Positions 29,020 to 42,842 of a DNA stretch of 64,000 bases are shown in pieces. The notes below the pieces were generated by a model that was not told where the DNA came from, searched no databases, and worked only from the letters and a program-made list of their open reading frames with translations. A program made the translations under genes and the position numbers. The first letter of the stretch is position 1. Each line of letters begins with the position of its first letter. This stretch comes from Ectopseudomonas mendocina (GTDB lineage: Bacteria; Pseudomonadota; Gammaproteobacteria; Pseudomonadales; Pseudomonadaceae): positions 30,315-94,314 of the forward strand of contig NZ_VRYE01000040.1 of NCBI RefSeq assembly GCF_008041835.1, read 5' to 3'.

Positions 29020-29874
29020 ATGACCGCACAACTGATCGACGGCAAGGCGATCGCCGCCAGCCTCCGCCAGCAGATTGCCCAACGTGTCGCCGAACGCCGC
29101 CAGCAAGGCCTTCGTGCGCCAGGCCTGGCCGTGATCCTGGTCGGCACCGATCCCGCCTCCCAGGTCTATGTGTCACATAAACGCAAGGATTGCGAAGAAG
29201 TCGGTTTCCTCTCCCGTGCCTATGATCTGCCGGCAGAGACCAGCCAGGCCGATCTGCTCGCCCTGATCGACGAGCTCAATGAAGACCCGGCCATCGACGG
29301 TATCCTGGTACAGCTGCCGCTGCCGGAGAATCTCGACTCGTCCCTGCTGCTCGAACGCATTCGCCCGGATAAAGATGTGGATGGCTTTCACCCCTACAAC
29401 ATCGGCCGCCTGGCCCAGCGCATGCCGCTGCTGCGCCCCTGTACCCCCAAGGGCATCATGACCCTGCTGGAAAGCACGGGCGCCGACCTCTACGGCATGC
29501 ATGCAGTGGTAGTTGGCGCGTCCAATATCGTCGGCCGACCAATGGCCATGGAGTTGCTACTAGCCGGTTGCACCGTGACCGTCACCCACCGCTTCACCAA
29601 GGATCTAGCTGCTCACGTCGGCCAGGCTGATATCGTCGTGGTCGCTGCAGGCAAGCCGGGACTGGTCAAGGGTGAGTGGATCAAGCCAGGCGCCATCGTC
29701 ATCGACGTCGGCATCAACCGCCAGGAAGACGGCAAGCTGGTCGGCGACGTGACCTTTGATGCCGCCCTGCCCCGCGCCGGCTGGATCACACCAGTTCCAG
29801 GCGGTGTTGGCCCGATGACCCGCGCAGGCCTGCTGGAAAACACCCTGCACGCGGCCGAGCATCTGCATAAGTAA
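29020..29874 (+). CDS. folD: Methylenetetrahydrofolate dehydrogenase / methenyltetrahydrofolate cyclohydrolase
   Basis: A 284-aa bifunctional enzyme of one-carbon metabolism. The motif [14 protein letters not shown] holds the catalytic lysine. [11 protein letters not shown] and [14 protein letters not shown] are family signatures. The NADP-binding part has [18 protein letters not shown], and the C terminus [18 protein letters not shown]. Length is normal. It is transcribed away from the tRNA cluster and ends in a shared terminator. Confidence 0.98.
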   Translation: MTAQLIDGKAIAASLRQQIAQRVAERRQQGLRAPGLAVILVGTDPASQVYVSHKRKDCEEVGFLSRAYDLPAETSQADLLALIDELNEDPAIDGILVQLPLPENLDSSLLLERIRPDKDVDGFHPYNIGRLAQRMPLLRPCTPKGIMTLLESTGADLYGMHAVVVGASNIVGRPMAMELLLAGCTVTVTHRFTKDLAAHVGQADIVVVAAGKPGLVKGEWIKPGAIVIDVGINRQEDGKLVGDVTFDAALPRAGWITPVPGGVGPMTRAGLLENTLHAAEHLHK

Positions 29875-29891
29875 GCAGCACTGCATAACAA

Positions 29892-29917
29892 ACAACGGCA
29901 CCCGAGGGTGCCGTTGT
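29892..29917. terminator. Bidirectional terminator between folD and the ABC importer genes
   Basis: ACAACGGCACCC and GGGTGCCGTTGT form a perfect stem with CGTTTCT after it on the plus strand and AAC-rich sequence before it. It separates folD from the convergent substrate-binding protein gene. Confidence 0.75.
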
Positions 29918-29934
29918 CGTTTCTGCCACTTGGA

Positions 29935-31677
29935 TCAGTTGCGCGCCTGCTCCCAGGACTTGAGCAACTCGTCGTAGGCGATGGTTTCGCCCTTGGGTTT
30001 CTCGTTGGCCAGCTTGGGTTTCGGTGCGCCCGGCTGGTCGAACCAGTACTGCGGGTCACGCGGCTCGTTCAGCTTCGGCCCGCACTCACCCAGCACACCT
30101 GAGCGCTCCAGACGACCGAGCATGGTGTCTTGCGCTGCGGCCAGGCCATCGAGCGCCTGTTGCGGCGTCTTGTCACCGCTGGCGGCCTCGGCGATGAACT
30201 GCCACCACAGTTGAGCCAGACGTGGATAGTCCGGCACGTTGGTGCCGGTCGGTGTCCACTGCACGCGCGCCGGGCTGCGGTAGAACTCCACCAGCCCGCC
30301 GAGCTTGGGCGCTACGTCCGTCATCGCCTGCGAGTTGATGTCCGACTCACGAATCGGCGTCAGGCCGACCAGGGTCTTTTTCAGCGAGACGGTCTTGGAG
30401 GTAACGAACTGCGCATAGAGCCAGGCGGCCAGGCGCTGTTTCTCCGGCGTGGAGTTGAGGAAGGTCCAGGAACCGGTGTCCTGATAACCGAGCTTCATGC
30501 CCTCCTCCCAATACGGGCCCTTGGGCGACGGCGCCATACGCCATTTCGGCGTGCCATCGTCGTTAACCACCGGCAGGCCTGGCTTGGTCATATCGGCAGT
30601 AAAGGCGGTGTACCAGAAGATCTGCTGAGCGATGGCACCCTGCGCCGGCACCGGGCCGGATTCGGAGAAGGTCATGCCTTGCGCTTCCGGCGGCGCGTAC
30701 TGGCGCATCCAATCGACGTACTTCTGCGTGGCGAACACCGCCGCCGGCCCGTTGGTATCACCACCGCGGGCGACACTGGAACCTACCGGCCGGCAGCCGT
30801 CGACGCGAATGCCCCACTCGTCCACAGGCAGGCCGTTGGGCAGCCCCTTGTCGCCGCCGCCGGCCATGGAGAACCAGGCATCGGTGAAACGCCAGCCAAG
30901 CGACGGATCTTTCTTGCCGTAGTCCATATGGCCATAGACGCGTTTACCGTCGATTTCCTTGACATGCTTGGAGAAGAACTCGGCGATGTCCTCGTAAGCT
31001 GACCAGTTCACCGGCACACCCAGCTCGTAGCCGTAGATTTCCTTGAACTTGGCCTTCAGCTCCGGACGCTCGAACCAGTCGGCGCGGAACCAGTAGAGGT
31101 TGGCGAACTGCTGATCGGGTAACTGATAAACCTTGCCGTCCGGCCCGGTGGTGAAGGACAGGCCGATGAAATCGTCAAGATCGAGAGTCGGCGAGGTGAA
31201 GTCCTTACCCTCGTTAGCCATCATGTCGGTGATCGAGACCGCCTTGCCATAGCGGAAATGGGTACCGATCAGGTCCGAGTCGTTGACCCAACCGTCGTAG
31301 ATGTTCTTGCCGGATTGCATCTGCGTCTGTAGTTTCTCGACCACATCGCCTTCCTGCATCAGGTCATGCTTGAGCTTGATGCCGGTGATTTCACTGAAGG
31401 CCTTGGCCAGCACCTTGGACTCGTACTCATGGGTGGTCAGAGTTTCCGAGGCGACGTTGATGTTCATGCCACGAAACGGCTCGGCAGCCTTGATGAACCA
31501 CTTCAGCTCTTCGAGCTGTTGCTCCGGCGTCAGGGTCGAGGGATTGAACTCATCAGCAATCCATTTCTTCGCGGCCTCTTCATAGGCATCCGCCCAGGCC
31601 GCACCGCTCAAACCGGACAACGCCAGCAAGGCGGCCAACGCCATGCTATGTCGGGTCTTGTTGTTATTGTCGAACAT
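29935..31677 (-). CDS. ABC transporter substrate-binding protein, glycerol type (GlpV-like)
   Basis: A 580-aa periplasmic binding protein, much longer than the 400-450 aa usual for sugar-binding proteins and close to the length of rhizobial GlpV. The signal peptide MFDNNNKTRHSMALAALLALSG ends near GAAWADA. The mature protein keeps the extracellular solute-binding fold (TTHEYESKVLAKAFSEITGI, then LPDQQFANLYWFRADWF). It is the last gene of a leftward six-gene operon of two ATPases, two permeases and a DUF2160 protein, the same set as GlpS-T-P-Q-U-V of Rhizobium. Glycerol or a related polyol is the inferred ligand. P. putida has, from memory, a similar operon beside a sigma-54 regulator. Confidence 0.85.
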   Translation of the reverse strand: MFDNNNKTRHSMALAALLALSGLSGAAWADAYEEAAKKWIADEFNPSTLTPEQQLEELKWFIKAAEPFRGMNINVASETLTTHEYESKVLAKAFSEITGIKLKHDLMQEGDVVEKLQTQMQSGKNIYDGWVNDSDLIGTHFRYGKAVSITDMMANEGKDFTSPTLDLDDFIGLSFTTGPDGKVYQLPDQQFANLYWFRADWFERPELKAKFKEIYGYELGVPVNWSAYEDIAEFFSKHVKEIDGKRVYGHMDYGKKDPSLGWRFTDAWFSMAGGGDKGLPNGLPVDEWGIRVDGCRPVGSSVARGGDTNGPAAVFATQKYVDWMRQYAPPEAQGMTFSESGPVPAQGAIAQQIFWYTAFTADMTKPGLPVVNDDGTPKWRMAPSPKGPYWEEGMKLGYQDTGSWTFLNSTPEKQRLAAWLYAQFVTSKTVSLKKTLVGLTPIRESDINSQAMTDVAPKLGGLVEFYRSPARVQWTPTGTNVPDYPRLAQLWWQFIAEAASGDKTPQQALDGLAAAQDTMLGRLERSGVLGECGPKLNEPRDPQYWFDQPGAPKPKLANEKPKGETIAYDELLKSWEQARN

Positions 31678-31728
31678 AGAGACCTCCATCTCAGGATTTG
31701 GGGAGAGGCATACCGGCGGCAGCCCGGC

Positions 31729-32001
31729 TCAGCCCCAGCGCATGACTGCGCACAACCACAACAGCGATAGCAGCGACGCTATCCACACGCTCCAGTCGGT
31801 CACGCCTATCACCAGCAGGTGCAGGTAGGCGCTGCCGAGCAGACCGATGAACAACCGATCACCCCGGGTGGTGGTGATCGGCAGAAAACCCTTGCGCTCG
31901 ACGCACGGCCAGCGCAGCTCGGCCAGCGTCATGCCGGCCAGCAGCACGGCGATGCCGGCGAAGAACAGCGCGGTCGGTAGAGTCCAGGCCATCCAGCTCA
32001 T
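31729..32001 (-). CDS. DUF2160 small membrane protein of the importer (GlpU-like)
   Basis: A 90-aa protein with about three hydrophobic segments: MSWMAWTLPTALFFAGIAVL, RLFIGLLGSAYLHLLVIGV and WIASLLSLLWLCAVM. A conserved middle reads ERKGFLPITTTRGDRLFIGLL, which I recognise as DUF2160. In rhizobial glycerol importer operons a protein of this family (GlpU) lies between the permeases and the binding protein, exactly as here. Its role is unknown; it may stabilise the membrane complex. Its presence is the best clue that this importer is of the glycerol class. Confidence 0.85.
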   Translation of the reverse strand: MSWMAWTLPTALFFAGIAVLLAGMTLAELRWPCVERKGFLPITTTRGDRLFIGLLGSAYLHLLVIGVTDWSVWIASLLSLLWLCAVMRWG

Positions 32002-32013
32002 GACAAACCTCCC

Positions 32014-32814
<801 letters not shown>

Positions 32815-32822
32815 GGTCGGCC

Positions 32823-33682
<860 letters not shown>

Positions 33683-33686
<4 letters not shown>

Positions 33687-34780
33687 GGCGTCACCTCCAC
33701 CAGGTAGTCGTCGGCATAGAGCATCAGCCACTGCGCCGGGAAGCTCAGGTAGACCTGCTCGCGCGGCACCGGCTGGTCTTCCTGCAGGCGCGCCTTGAGC
33801 ACCTGACCGTCAAGGTCGAAGGTGAGGATCTTGTAGGTGCCGAGGTCCTCGACGTGCAGCACGCGGGCGCACAGCGCGTCTTCATAGGCGCCGTCCCAGA
33901 TGTGCACGAACTCGGGGCGAATACCCACCTGCAGGCGCTTGCCGTCCAGTTCGGCCAGGCGCTGGTTGAGCGCGTCGGACAGCGGCAGGACCGTCCCGGC
34001 GAACCGCACCCCGCCCTGGCAGCGCTGCACCTCGATCAGGTTCATGCCGGGGCTGCCAATGAAGTAGCCGACGAAGGTGTGCCCGGGGCGCTCGAACAGC
34101 TCGCGCGGCGTGCCGAACTGGACGATCTGCCCGCCATACATCACCGCGATCTTGTCAGCGAAGGTGGAGGCCTCAAGCTGATCGTGGGTGACGTAGACCA
34201 TGGTGATGTTGAACTGCTCGTGGATCTGCTTGAGCTTGCGCCGCAGCTTCCACTTCAGGTGCGGGTCGATCACCGTCAGCGGCTCGTCGAAGAGAATCGC
34301 CGAGACGTCGTCACGCACCAGGCCACGGCCCATGGAGACCTTCTGCTTCTCGTCGGCGGTGAGGTTGCGCGCCTTCTTGTGCAGCAGCGGATGCAGTTCC
34401 AGCACCTCGGCAATCTCGTGCACCTTGCTCATCACCCGCGCCTCGTCCATGCCCTGGTTGTGCAGCGGAAAGGCCAGGTTGTCGAACACCGTCATGGTGT
34501 CGTAGACCACCGGGAACTGGAAAACCTGGGCGATGTTGCGCTCTTGCGGCGACAGCTTGTTGACCGCCTTGCCGTCGAACTGCACCTCGCCCTGCGACGG
34601 GCTGAGCAGGCCGGAGATGATGTTGAGCAACGTGGACTTGCCGCAGCCCGACGGCCCCAGCAGCGCATAGGCGCCGCCCTGCTGCCAGACGTGGTTCATC
34701 TCGCGAATCGCGTAGTCTTCCGGCGCTTTCGGCGTGCCGCTGTAGCTGTGCGCCAGGTTGTGCAAACGAATCTCGGCCAT
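33683..34780 (-). CDS. ABC transporter ATP-binding protein with degenerate signature (GlpT-like)
   Basis: A 365-aa ATPase. Walker A is normal (GPSGCGKSTLLN), Walker B is AILFDEPLTVIDP, and the H-loop is intact (VTHDQLEA). The ABC signature that should read LSGGQ is LTADEKQKVSMGRGL, so it is degenerate. A C-terminal OB-fold regulatory domain follows (RPEFVHIW). Its partner has the reverse set of defects, which predicts a heterodimer with one good and one poor ATP site. Start overlaps the upstream ATPase stop by one base (TGATG). Confidence 0.92.
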
Positions 34781-35874
34781 CAGGCGGCCCTCCCCTGGCG
34801 GCGACTGGGCGCCTGCACCAATTGCCCATCGGCGGCGAAGACGAACAGCTTGTGGGTGGGGATGTAGATCAGGATCGGCGTATCCACCGCGTACTCGTGC
34901 ACGCCCAGCAGGTGCAGCACCAGCACGAACTGCTCGTTGCGCACGTGGAGGAAGGTTTCCGAACCGCTGATCTCGGCCAGCTCCACGGTTACCGCCAGCT
35001 CCAGATCATCGTCGTTGGATGGCACCAGGCCGATATGACTGGGGCGCACGCCAAAGCGGTACTCGCCCTCGGCGATGCCGCGCAGGTCGGGATTGAGCGG
35101 AAAGTGCACGCAATCGGCGAAGCTCACCTCCGTGCCACTGATGCGCCCCGGCAGCAGGTTGATCGCCGGCTCCGAGAACAGCTCGGCGGCCAGCACCTGC
35201 TGCGGCCGATGGTAGACCTCAGCGGTCTTGCCGCTCTGCACTACCCGCCCCTCATGCAGGATGGTGGTGGTGCCGCTCAGGGCCAGCGCCTCGTTGGGCT
35301 CGGTAGTGGCATAGACGGCGATGGTGTGGCGCGCCTGGAACAGCTCGCGCATTTCCTGGCGCAGCTCCTCGCGCAATTTGTAGTCGAGGTTGACCAGCGG
35401 CTCGTCGAAGAGAATCAGAGACGCGTCCTTGACCAGCGCCCGCGCCATGGCCGTGCGCTGCTGCTGGCCGCCGGACAGCTCCAGCGGGTAGCGCGACAGC
35501 AGCTTTTCGATGCGCAGCATGCGCGCGGTGGCCTCGACCTTCTCGACGATCAACTCCTTGGCCACACCGGCCTGACGCAACGGCGAGGCGATGTTCTCGA
35601 ACACCGTCAGGGTCGGGTAGTTGATGAACTGCTGATAGACCATCGACACATTGCGCTGGCGCACCGGCACGCCGGTGACATCGGCGCCGTTCATCAGCAC
35701 ACGGCCGCTGCTGGGCCGGTCCAGCCCGGCCATCAGGCGCATCAGGCTGGTCTTGCCGGCCAGGGTGCGGCCGAGCAGAACGTTGAAGGAGCCGGGTTCG
35801 AAACTCAGGCAGGCATCGTCGATATGCACCTGGCCATCGACGATACGGGTGACGTGTTCGAGCGTAAGCGACAT
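34780..35874 (-). CDS. ABC transporter ATP-binding protein lacking the H-loop histidine (GlpS-like)
   Basis: A 364-aa ATPase and first gene of the importer operon. Walker A reads [15 protein letters not shown], the signature is intact ([15 protein letters not shown]) and Walker B is [13 protein letters not shown]. The switch region reads [12 protein letters not shown] where most family members have VTHDQ-EA, so the H-loop histidine is replaced by threonine. A C-terminal regulatory domain contains [11 protein letters not shown]. Start at 35874 with AAGGA upstream on the minus strand; a much longer in-frame extension overlaps the regulatory region and is not plausible. A sigma-54 promoter lies 46 bases upstream. 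Confidence 0.92.
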   Translation of the reverse strand: MSLTLEHVTRIVDGQVHIDDACLSFEPGSFNVLLGRTLAGKTSLMRLMAGLDRPSSGRVLMNGADVTGVPVRQRNVSMVYQQFINYPTLTVFENIASPLRQAGVAKELIVEKVEATARMLRIEKLLSRYPLELSGGQQQRTAMARALVKDASLILFDEPLVNLDYKLREELRQEMRELFQARHTIAVYATTEPNEALALSGTTTILHEGRVVQSGKTAEVYHRPQQVLAAELFSEPAINLLPGRISGTEVSFADCVHFPLNPDLRGIAEGEYRFGVRPSHIGLVPSNDDDLELAVTVELAEISGSETFLHVRNEQFVLVLHLLGVHEYAVDTPILIYIPTHKLFVFAADGQLVQAPSRRQGRAA

Positions 35875-35919
35875 GGCCTGTCCTTTTTCTTGTCGTGCCA
35901 TTCGGTTTCGAACACCTAC

Positions 35920-35935
35920 AGCGACAAGCGTGCCA
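35920..35935 (-). promoter_or_regulatory. Sigma-54 (-24/-12) promoter of the importer operon
   Basis: On the minus strand TGGCACGCTTGTCGCT, matching TGGCACG-N4-TTGCW at all but one position (TC for TT). The GG and GC elements have the required spacing. It precedes the first ATPase gene by 46 bases and faces a divergent gene for a sigma-54 activator. Confidence 0.8.
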
Positions 35936-35997
35936 GACCGCCATGAATCGGAATATCCAACTGATATGCAAGAGAAAAAAGCGCGAAAGCGGGTTGT

Positions 35998-36082
35998 TGA
36001 ACGATGTTCGACTGAACACTTTTGAACAGTCAGATGTGAACAACTGAACAATTCGTTCGTTGACATTGAACAGTCATGAACG
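35998..36082. promoter_or_regulatory. Cluster of TGAACA repeats, candidate activator-binding region
   Basis: TGAACA occurs at 36013, 36023, 36037, 36045 and 36067, with TGAACG at 36077. An inverted pair TGTTC-GACT-GAACA spans 36005-36018, and TTGAAC-GAT-GTTCGA spans 35998-36012. The array lies 65-160 bases upstream of the sigma-54 promoter, the usual place for upstream activating sites. It also overlaps the leader of the divergent regulator gene. Confidence 0.65.
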
Positions 36083-36134
36083 AAACTGGACCGATCGCGG
36101 CGCAGATCGCGAACCGACAAGAAGAGATCGCCCC

Positions 36135-37970
<1,836 letters not shown>

Positions 37971-38065
37971 ACCTTTGTTCGAAGAATTGGCCCAAGCCAT
38001 ACATTTGCCACCGCACTCACCCATCGAGTAACACAGGCGTCGTCCGGCCACGCAAGGAACTCAGC

Positions 38066-39205
38066 ATGCGCCACCTGTACCGCCCTCTGTTCGCCGCCCT
38101 GGCGCTGCTGGCCGTCAGCCACGCGTCGGCCGCGCCTTCACTGGAAACACAGATGGATGCCGCCGCGAAGTCAATGATGCAGACCCATGCCATTCCCCGC
38201 ATGGCCATCGTCATCAGCCACAAGGGGCAGTCGCATTTCTTCGAATACGGCGTGACTTCCCGTGAAAGCGGCCAGGCCGTGGATCGCCATACCCTGTTCG
38301 AGCTGGGCTCGATCAGCAAACTGTTCACCGCCACCCTCGGCGCCTACACCGAAGCGCGCGGCACGCTGAACCTCAGCGACAACGCCAGCCAGTACCTGCC
38401 AGAACTGCAGGGCAGCGCCTTCGACCATATCAGCCTGCTGGATCTGGCCACTTACACCTCGGGCGGCCTGCCACTGCAGTTCCCGGACACGGTCAGCAAC
38501 GAACGGCAGATGCTCGATTACTACCGCAACTGGCAGGCGGTGTATCCGCCGGGCACACAGCGGCTGTATTCCAACCCCAGTATCGGCCTGTTCGGCCACC
38601 TGGCGGCCGCCAGTCTGGCCGAGCCGTTTCAGCAGTTAATGGAGAAGGATTTGCTGCCGCAGTTGGGCATGCAGGAAAGCTACGTTCGCATACCGACCGA
38701 GCAGATGGAGCACTACGCCTGGCGCTACCGCGACGACAGGCCTGTGCGGGTAAGCCCCGGCGTGCTGGATGCTGAAGCCTATGGGCTGAAATCCAGCGCC
38801 ACCGACATGTTGCGCTTCATCGACGCCAGCCTGCATCCGGACACGCTGCCTGCGCCGCTGCGTCAGGCCGTCAGCTCCACCCATCGCGGCTATTACCAGG
38901 TTGGTGACATGACCCAGGCGCTGGGTTGGGAGCGCTATGCCTACCCCATCAGCCTGACGAAGCTGCAGGCCGGCAATTCTGCAGAGATGGCGCTGAAACC
39001 CCAGCCGGTGGAGCGCTTCAGCGTGCCCAAGCCAGCCGAGGGTGACCTGCTGCTGAACAAGACCGGCTCGACCAACGGCTTCGGCGCCTACATCCTGCTG
39101 CTACCCGCGCGTGATACCGGGCTGGTGATACTCGCCAACCGCAATTACCCCAATGCCGAACGCGCGCGCCTGGCCTTGCAATTGCTGGACGCGATCGAGC
39201 CGTAG
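38066..39205 (+). CDS. ampC: Class C beta-lactamase (AmpC family)
   Basis: A 379-aa serine hydrolase. The signal MRHLYRPLFAALALLAVSHA ends at ASA. All three class C motifs are present: S-I-S-K in ELGSISKLF, Y-S-N in LYSNPSIG and K-T-G in LLNKTGSTNGFG. The enzyme should act in the periplasm on penicillins and cephalosporins. Start is the ATG at 38066 with AAGGAAC upstream. Many Enterobacteria and P. aeruginosa have ampR divergent from ampC; here the upstream gene is the sigma-54 activator on the same strand, 95 bases away, and no LysR-type gene is near. Expression is therefore likely not AmpR-controlled locally. The assignment to class C rather than an esterase of the same fold rests on the motifs. 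Confidence 0.9.
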   Translation: MRHLYRPLFAALALLAVSHASAAPSLETQMDAAAKSMMQTHAIPRMAIVISHKGQSHFFEYGVTSRESGQAVDRHTLFELGSISKLFTATLGAYTEARGTLNLSDNASQYLPELQGSAFDHISLLDLATYTSGGLPLQFPDTVSNERQMLDYYRNWQAVYPPGTQRLYSNPSIGLFGHLAAASLAEPFQQLMEKDLLPQLGMQESYVRIPTEQMEHYAWRYRDDRPVRVSPGVLDAEAYGLKSSATDMLRFIDASLHPDTLPAPLRQAVSSTHRGYYQVGDMTQALGWERYAYPISLTKLQAGNSAEMALKPQPVERFSVPKPAEGDLLLNKTGSTNGFGAYILLLPARDTGLVILANRNYPNAERARLALQLLDAIEP

Positions 39206-39293
39206 GGTGCGCTGTACGCACCACTGCCCCCCGTAGCCCGTATGAAATCCGGGAACCATGCCGGCGGATACGGGTGCGCACAGCGCACCCTAC
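39202..39293. repeat. REP-like inverted repeat pair
   Basis: GTAGGGTGCGCTGT and ACAGCGCACCCTAC flank a segment with GTAGCCCGTATGAAATCCGGG. The same GTAGCCCGGATGAAATCCGGG core recurs after lpxH and at the window end. It lies between ampC and the cysS terminator. Confidence 0.7.
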
Positions 39294-39322
39294 ACCTGGG
39301 ATACAGCTCCGCAGGAACGACA

Positions 39323-39344
39323 AAGGCCGCTTTCTAGCGGCCTT
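39323..39344 (-). terminator. Terminator after cysS
   Basis: AAGGCCGCT and AGCGGCCTT form a 9-base stem with a 4-base loop, followed by TGTCGTT on the minus strand, 18 bases past the cysS stop. Confidence 0.75.
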
Positions 39345-39362
39345 CGTCGTTGAGCATGAGGC

Positions 39363-40745
39363 TTATTCGGCCAGACGCCAGGTGGTGCCGCCCTTGCCGT
39401 CTTCCAGCACCACGCCCATGGCCGTGAGCTGGTCGCGGATGCGGTCGCTTTCTGCCCAGTTCTTGTCGGCGCGAGCTTGCAGGCGCGCAGCGATCAGCGC
39501 CTCGACCTCGGCAGCATCGACTTTGCCGGCAGCACCCGCCTGAAGAAAGGCTTCCGGCTCCAGTTGCAACACGCCGAGCACGCCGGCCAGGTGCTTGAGC
39601 TGCGCCGCCAGACCAGCAGCGGCCTGCACGTCCGACTCACGCAGGCGGTTAACCTCACGAATCATCTCGAACAGTACCGCGCAGGCTTCCGGCGAGTTGA
39701 AGTCATCGTCCATCGCCGCGCCGAAGCGCTCGACGAACGCCTCGCCGCCAGCAGGCGCCGCTTCCGGCAAACCTTTGAGGCCGTTGTAGAAGCGCTCCAG
39801 GGCACCCTTGGCTTCCTTGAGGCTGTCTTCCGAGTAGTTGATCGGGCTGCGGTAGTGGCTAGACACCAGCAGGTAGCGCACCACCTCCGGATGGTACTTT
39901 TCCAGCACCTCGCGAATAGTGAAGAAATTGCCCAGGCTCTTGGACATCTTCTCGCCGTCCACACGCACAGCGCCAGCGTGCATCCAGGCATTGGCGTACA
40001 GCTTGCCGGTGGCCGCCTCGCTCTGCGCGATCTCGTTCTCGTGATGCGGGAACACCAGGTCCGGGCCGCCGCCATGAATGTCGAAGGTCTCGCCCAGGCA
40101 GCAGGTGGACATCACCGAGCACTCGATATGCCATCCCGGCCGCCCCTTGCCCCAGGGCGAATCCCAGCTCGGCTCGCCCGGCTTGGCGCCTTTCCACAGC
40201 ACGAAGTCCAGCGGGTCTTCCTTGATCTCGTCGACTTCGATGCGCGCGCCGATCTTCAACTCGTCGATCTTGCGGCGCGACAGCTTGCCGTAGCCAACGA
40301 ACTTGCCGACGCGGTAGTACACGTCGCCATTGCCCGGCGCGTAGGCAAAGCCCTTGTCGATCAGGGTCTGAATCATCTGGTGCATGCCGGCGATATGGCC
40401 GGTGGCACGCGGCTCGATGTCCGGGCGCAGAACGTTCAGACGCGCCTCGTCCTCGTGCATCGCCGCGATCATGCGCTCGACCAGCGCCTCGAACGGCTCA
40501 CCGTTCTCGTTGGCGCGCTTGATGATCTTGTCGTCGATGTCGGTGATATTGCGCACGTAGGTCACGTCATAGCCGCGCTGACGCAGCCAGCGGGTAACCA
40601 CGTCGAAGGCGACCATCACCCGGGCGTGACCGATATGGCAGTAGTCGTACACGGTCATGCCGCACACGTACATGCGCACTTGGTTGCCGATCAGCGGCTG
40701 GAAGGCGTCCTTGGTCTTGCTCAGGGTGTTGTAAATGCTCAGCAT
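39363..40745 (-). CDS. cysS: Cysteinyl-tRNA synthetase
   Basis: A 460-aa class I synthetase. The N-terminal zinc cysteine and HIGH motif read [17 protein letters not shown], further zinc ligands are in [13 protein letters not shown] and [13 protein letters not shown], and the ATP loop is [10 protein letters not shown]. Length is normal. It follows glnS on the same strand with 130 bases between. Confidence 0.98.
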   Translation of the reverse strand: MLSIYNTLSKTKDAFQPLIGNQVRMYVCGMTVYDYCHIGHARVMVAFDVVTRWLRQRGYDVTYVRNITDIDDKIIKRANENGEPFEALVERMIAAMHEDEARLNVLRPDIEPRATGHIAGMHQMIQTLIDKGFAYAPGNGDVYYRVGKFVGYGKLSRRKIDELKIGARIEVDEIKEDPLDFVLWKGAKPGEPSWDSPWGKGRPGWHIECSVMSTCCLGETFDIHGGGPDLVFPHHENEIAQSEAATGKLYANAWMHAGAVRVDGEKMSKSLGNFFTIREVLEKYHPEVVRYLLVSSHYRSPINYSEDSLKEAKGALERFYNGLKGLPEAAPAGGEAFVERFGAAMDDDFNSPEACAVLFEMIREVNRLRESDVQAAAGLAAQLKHLAGVLGVLQLEPEAFLQAGAAGKVDAAEVEALIAARLQARADKNWAESDRIRDQLTAMGVVLEDGKGGTTWRLAE

Positions 40746-40875
40746 CTTTCTCTAATTCCTCAAGCACGGCGTGCAAGGCAGCGCGCGATGATCAGGCAAC
40801 GCAGGGCGAGGTGAGCAAACGCTTTGCCAACCTCGCATCGACGCTGCCTGATCGAGCGCAGCGATTTGCCAGCCG

Positions 40876-42540
40876 TTATTGCCCCCAGGAGTCGCGCAGG
40901 GTCACGGTACGGTTGAACACCAGGGCATCGGCGGTCGAATCCTTGTCGAGGCAGAAGTAACCTTCACGCTCGAACTGGAAGCGGTCATCAGCCGCGGCCT
41001 TGGCCAGCGACGGCTCGGCGCGGCAACCGGTGAGCACCACCAGCGATTCGGGGTTGATGTTGTCGAGGAAGCTGCCGCCCTCTTCGCTCTTCTCTGGATT
41101 GGGCGACTTGAACAGACGGTCGTACAGGCGCACCTCGCACGCGACGCTTTCGGCGGCCGGCACCCAATGGATCACGCCCTTGACCTTGCGCCCTTCCGGG
41201 TTCTTGCCCAGGGTGTTCTCGTCATAGCTGCAGCGCAGCTCGACGATATTGCCGGCAGCGTCCTTGACAGCCTCGTCGGCGCGAATCACGTAGCTGCCGC
41301 GCAGGCGCACTTCGCCGCCCGGGATCAGGCGCTTGAAGCCGTCCGGCGGGGTTTCCTCGAAGTCGCTGGCGTCGATGTAGATCTCGCGGGAGAACGGCAG
41401 CACGCGGGTACCCATGTCCTGCTTGGGATGGCGCGGCAACTCGAGATTCTCGACCTTGCCCTCGGGGTAGTTGGTGATCACCACCTTGAGCGGCTTGAGC
41501 ACACACATGGCGCGCGAGGCATTGGCATCCAGGTCCTCGCGGATGGCGAACTCCAGCATGCCGATATCCACCAGGCCACCGGCGCGGTTGACGCCGATCA
41601 TGTCGCAGAAGGCGCGGATCGACGCCGGCGTGTAGCCGCGACGACGATAGCCGGACAGCGTCGACATGCGCGGGTCGTCCCAGCCATTGACGTGACCTTC
41701 ATCGACCAGTTGCTTGAGCTTGCGCTTGCTGGTGATGGTGTAGTTCAGGTTCAGCCGGGCGAATTCGTACTGGCGCGGCTGCGCCGGCACCGACAGGTTC
41801 GCCAGGAACCATTCGTACAGCGGGCGATGATCCTCGAACTCCAGGGTGCAGATGGAATGAGTGATGCCCTCGATGGCGTCCGACTGACCGTGGGTGAAGT
41901 CGTAGCTCGGGTAGATGCACCACTTGTCACCGGTCTGGTGATGGTGGGCGTGGCGGATACGATAGAGAATCGGGTCGCGCAGGTTGATGTTCGGCGAGGC
42001 CATGTCGATCTTGGCGCGCAGCGAACGCGCGCCATCGGGGAACTCGCCGGCCTTCATGCGGGCGAACAGGTCGAGGTTTTCCTCGACGGAGCGCTCGCGG
42101 AACGGGCTGTTCTTGCCCGGCTCGGTCAGGCTGCCGCGGTACTCGCGCATTTGCTCGGCATTCAGGTCGCAGACGAAGGCCTTGCCGGCCTCGATCAGCT
42201 CGACGGCCCAGGCGTGCAACTGGTCGAAATAGTTGGAGGCGTAGCGCTCCTCACCGGCCCACTTGAAGCCCAGCCACTCGACGTCGGCCTTGATCGCGTC
42301 GATGTATTCCTGGTCTTCCTTGGCCGGGTTGGTGTCGTCGAAACGCAGGTTGCACTGGCCACCGAACTCTTCGGCCAGGCCGAAGTTCAGGCAGATGCTC
42401 TTGGCGTGGCCAATGTGCAGGTAGCCGTTGGGCTCCGGCGGAAAGCGGGTCACGATCTTGGCGTATTTGCCGCTGTCCAGATCGGCCTGGACGATGGTGC
42501 GCAGGAAGTTGGCAGCTTTTTCGACGGTGGGCTTGCTCAT
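40876..42540 (-). CDS. glnS: Glutaminyl-tRNA synthetase
   Basis: A 554-aa class I synthetase. The ATP site [20 protein letters not shown], the amino-acid site FDDTNPAKE, and the SKRKLKQLV loop (the KMSKS equivalent) are present. The C-terminal anticodon-binding beta-barrels are complete. Presence of GlnS implies direct charging of tRNA-Gln. A MITE-like element lies just upstream of the start. Confidence 0.98.
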   Translation of the reverse strand: MSKPTVEKAANFLRTIVQADLDSGKYAKIVTRFPPEPNGYLHIGHAKSICLNFGLAEEFGGQCNLRFDDTNPAKEDQEYIDAIKADVEWLGFKWAGEERYASNYFDQLHAWAVELIEAGKAFVCDLNAEQMREYRGSLTEPGKNSPFRERSVEENLDLFARMKAGEFPDGARSLRAKIDMASPNINLRDPILYRIRHAHHHQTGDKWCIYPSYDFTHGQSDAIEGITHSICTLEFEDHRPLYEWFLANLSVPAQPRQYEFARLNLNYTITSKRKLKQLVDEGHVNGWDDPRMSTLSGYRRRGYTPASIRAFCDMIGVNRAGGLVDIGMLEFAIREDLDANASRAMCVLKPLKVVITNYPEGKVENLELPRHPKQDMGTRVLPFSREIYIDASDFEETPPDGFKRLIPGGEVRLRGSYVIRADEAVKDAAGNIVELRCSYDENTLGKNPEGRKVKGVIHWVPAAESVACEVRLYDRLFKSPNPEKSEEGGSFLDNINPESLVVLTGCRAEPSLAKAAADDRFQFEREGYFCLDKDSTADALVFNRTVTLRDSWGQ

Positions 42541-42643
42541 GGTGTCCTTAACAATACTGGCGCGGCACAGGGTAGGCCGCTTCGGGCAAAGTCCGTATCA
42601 TAACCAACCTGTCAAGCCCCTGACAGGGTGCATGCCACCCTGT

Positions 42644-42788
42644 TAGCAGGCTGTTGAAAACTACCTGCGTTGGCAATACTGCGTTAAAAACAGCCTCAAA
42701 ATGCTCATTTACAGCACGTAAACTGCGCTTTTTCGGCTGTTTTCGCCTTGTCTTGCCTGCCTCGCCTAGGTTTTTCAACGGCCTGCTA
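42644..42788 (+). repeat. MITE-like element, copy 1 (145 bp)
   Basis: Starts TAGCAGGCTGTTGAAAAC and ends GTTTTTCAACGGCCTGCTA, near-perfect terminal inverted repeats. The interior carries GCGTTAAAAACAGCCTCAAA and TGCTCATTTACAGCACGTAA. It is non-coding. The same element occurs at 46565 and, inverted, at 61488. Confidence 0.8.
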
Positions 42789-42842
42789 GGGCTGTTCACC
42801 CACGAGCCAACGGCTCGAATCTGCCTCATCACGGATACGATC

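Noticed and set aside
35891..35909. A second TGGCACG near the importer ATPase start as a sigma-54 promoter
   Set aside because: The sequence after it (ACAAGAAAA) lacks the GC at -12; the copy at 35920-35935 fits much better.
34780..36120. N-terminal extension of the first importer ATPase to 36120
   Set aside because: It would cross the sigma-54 promoter and the TGAACA array and has no family similarity; the ATG at 35874 has a ribosome site.
40879..42603. A 574-codon plus-strand frame opposite glnS
   Set aside because: Antisense shadow in GC-rich DNA; GlnS on the other strand has every motif.
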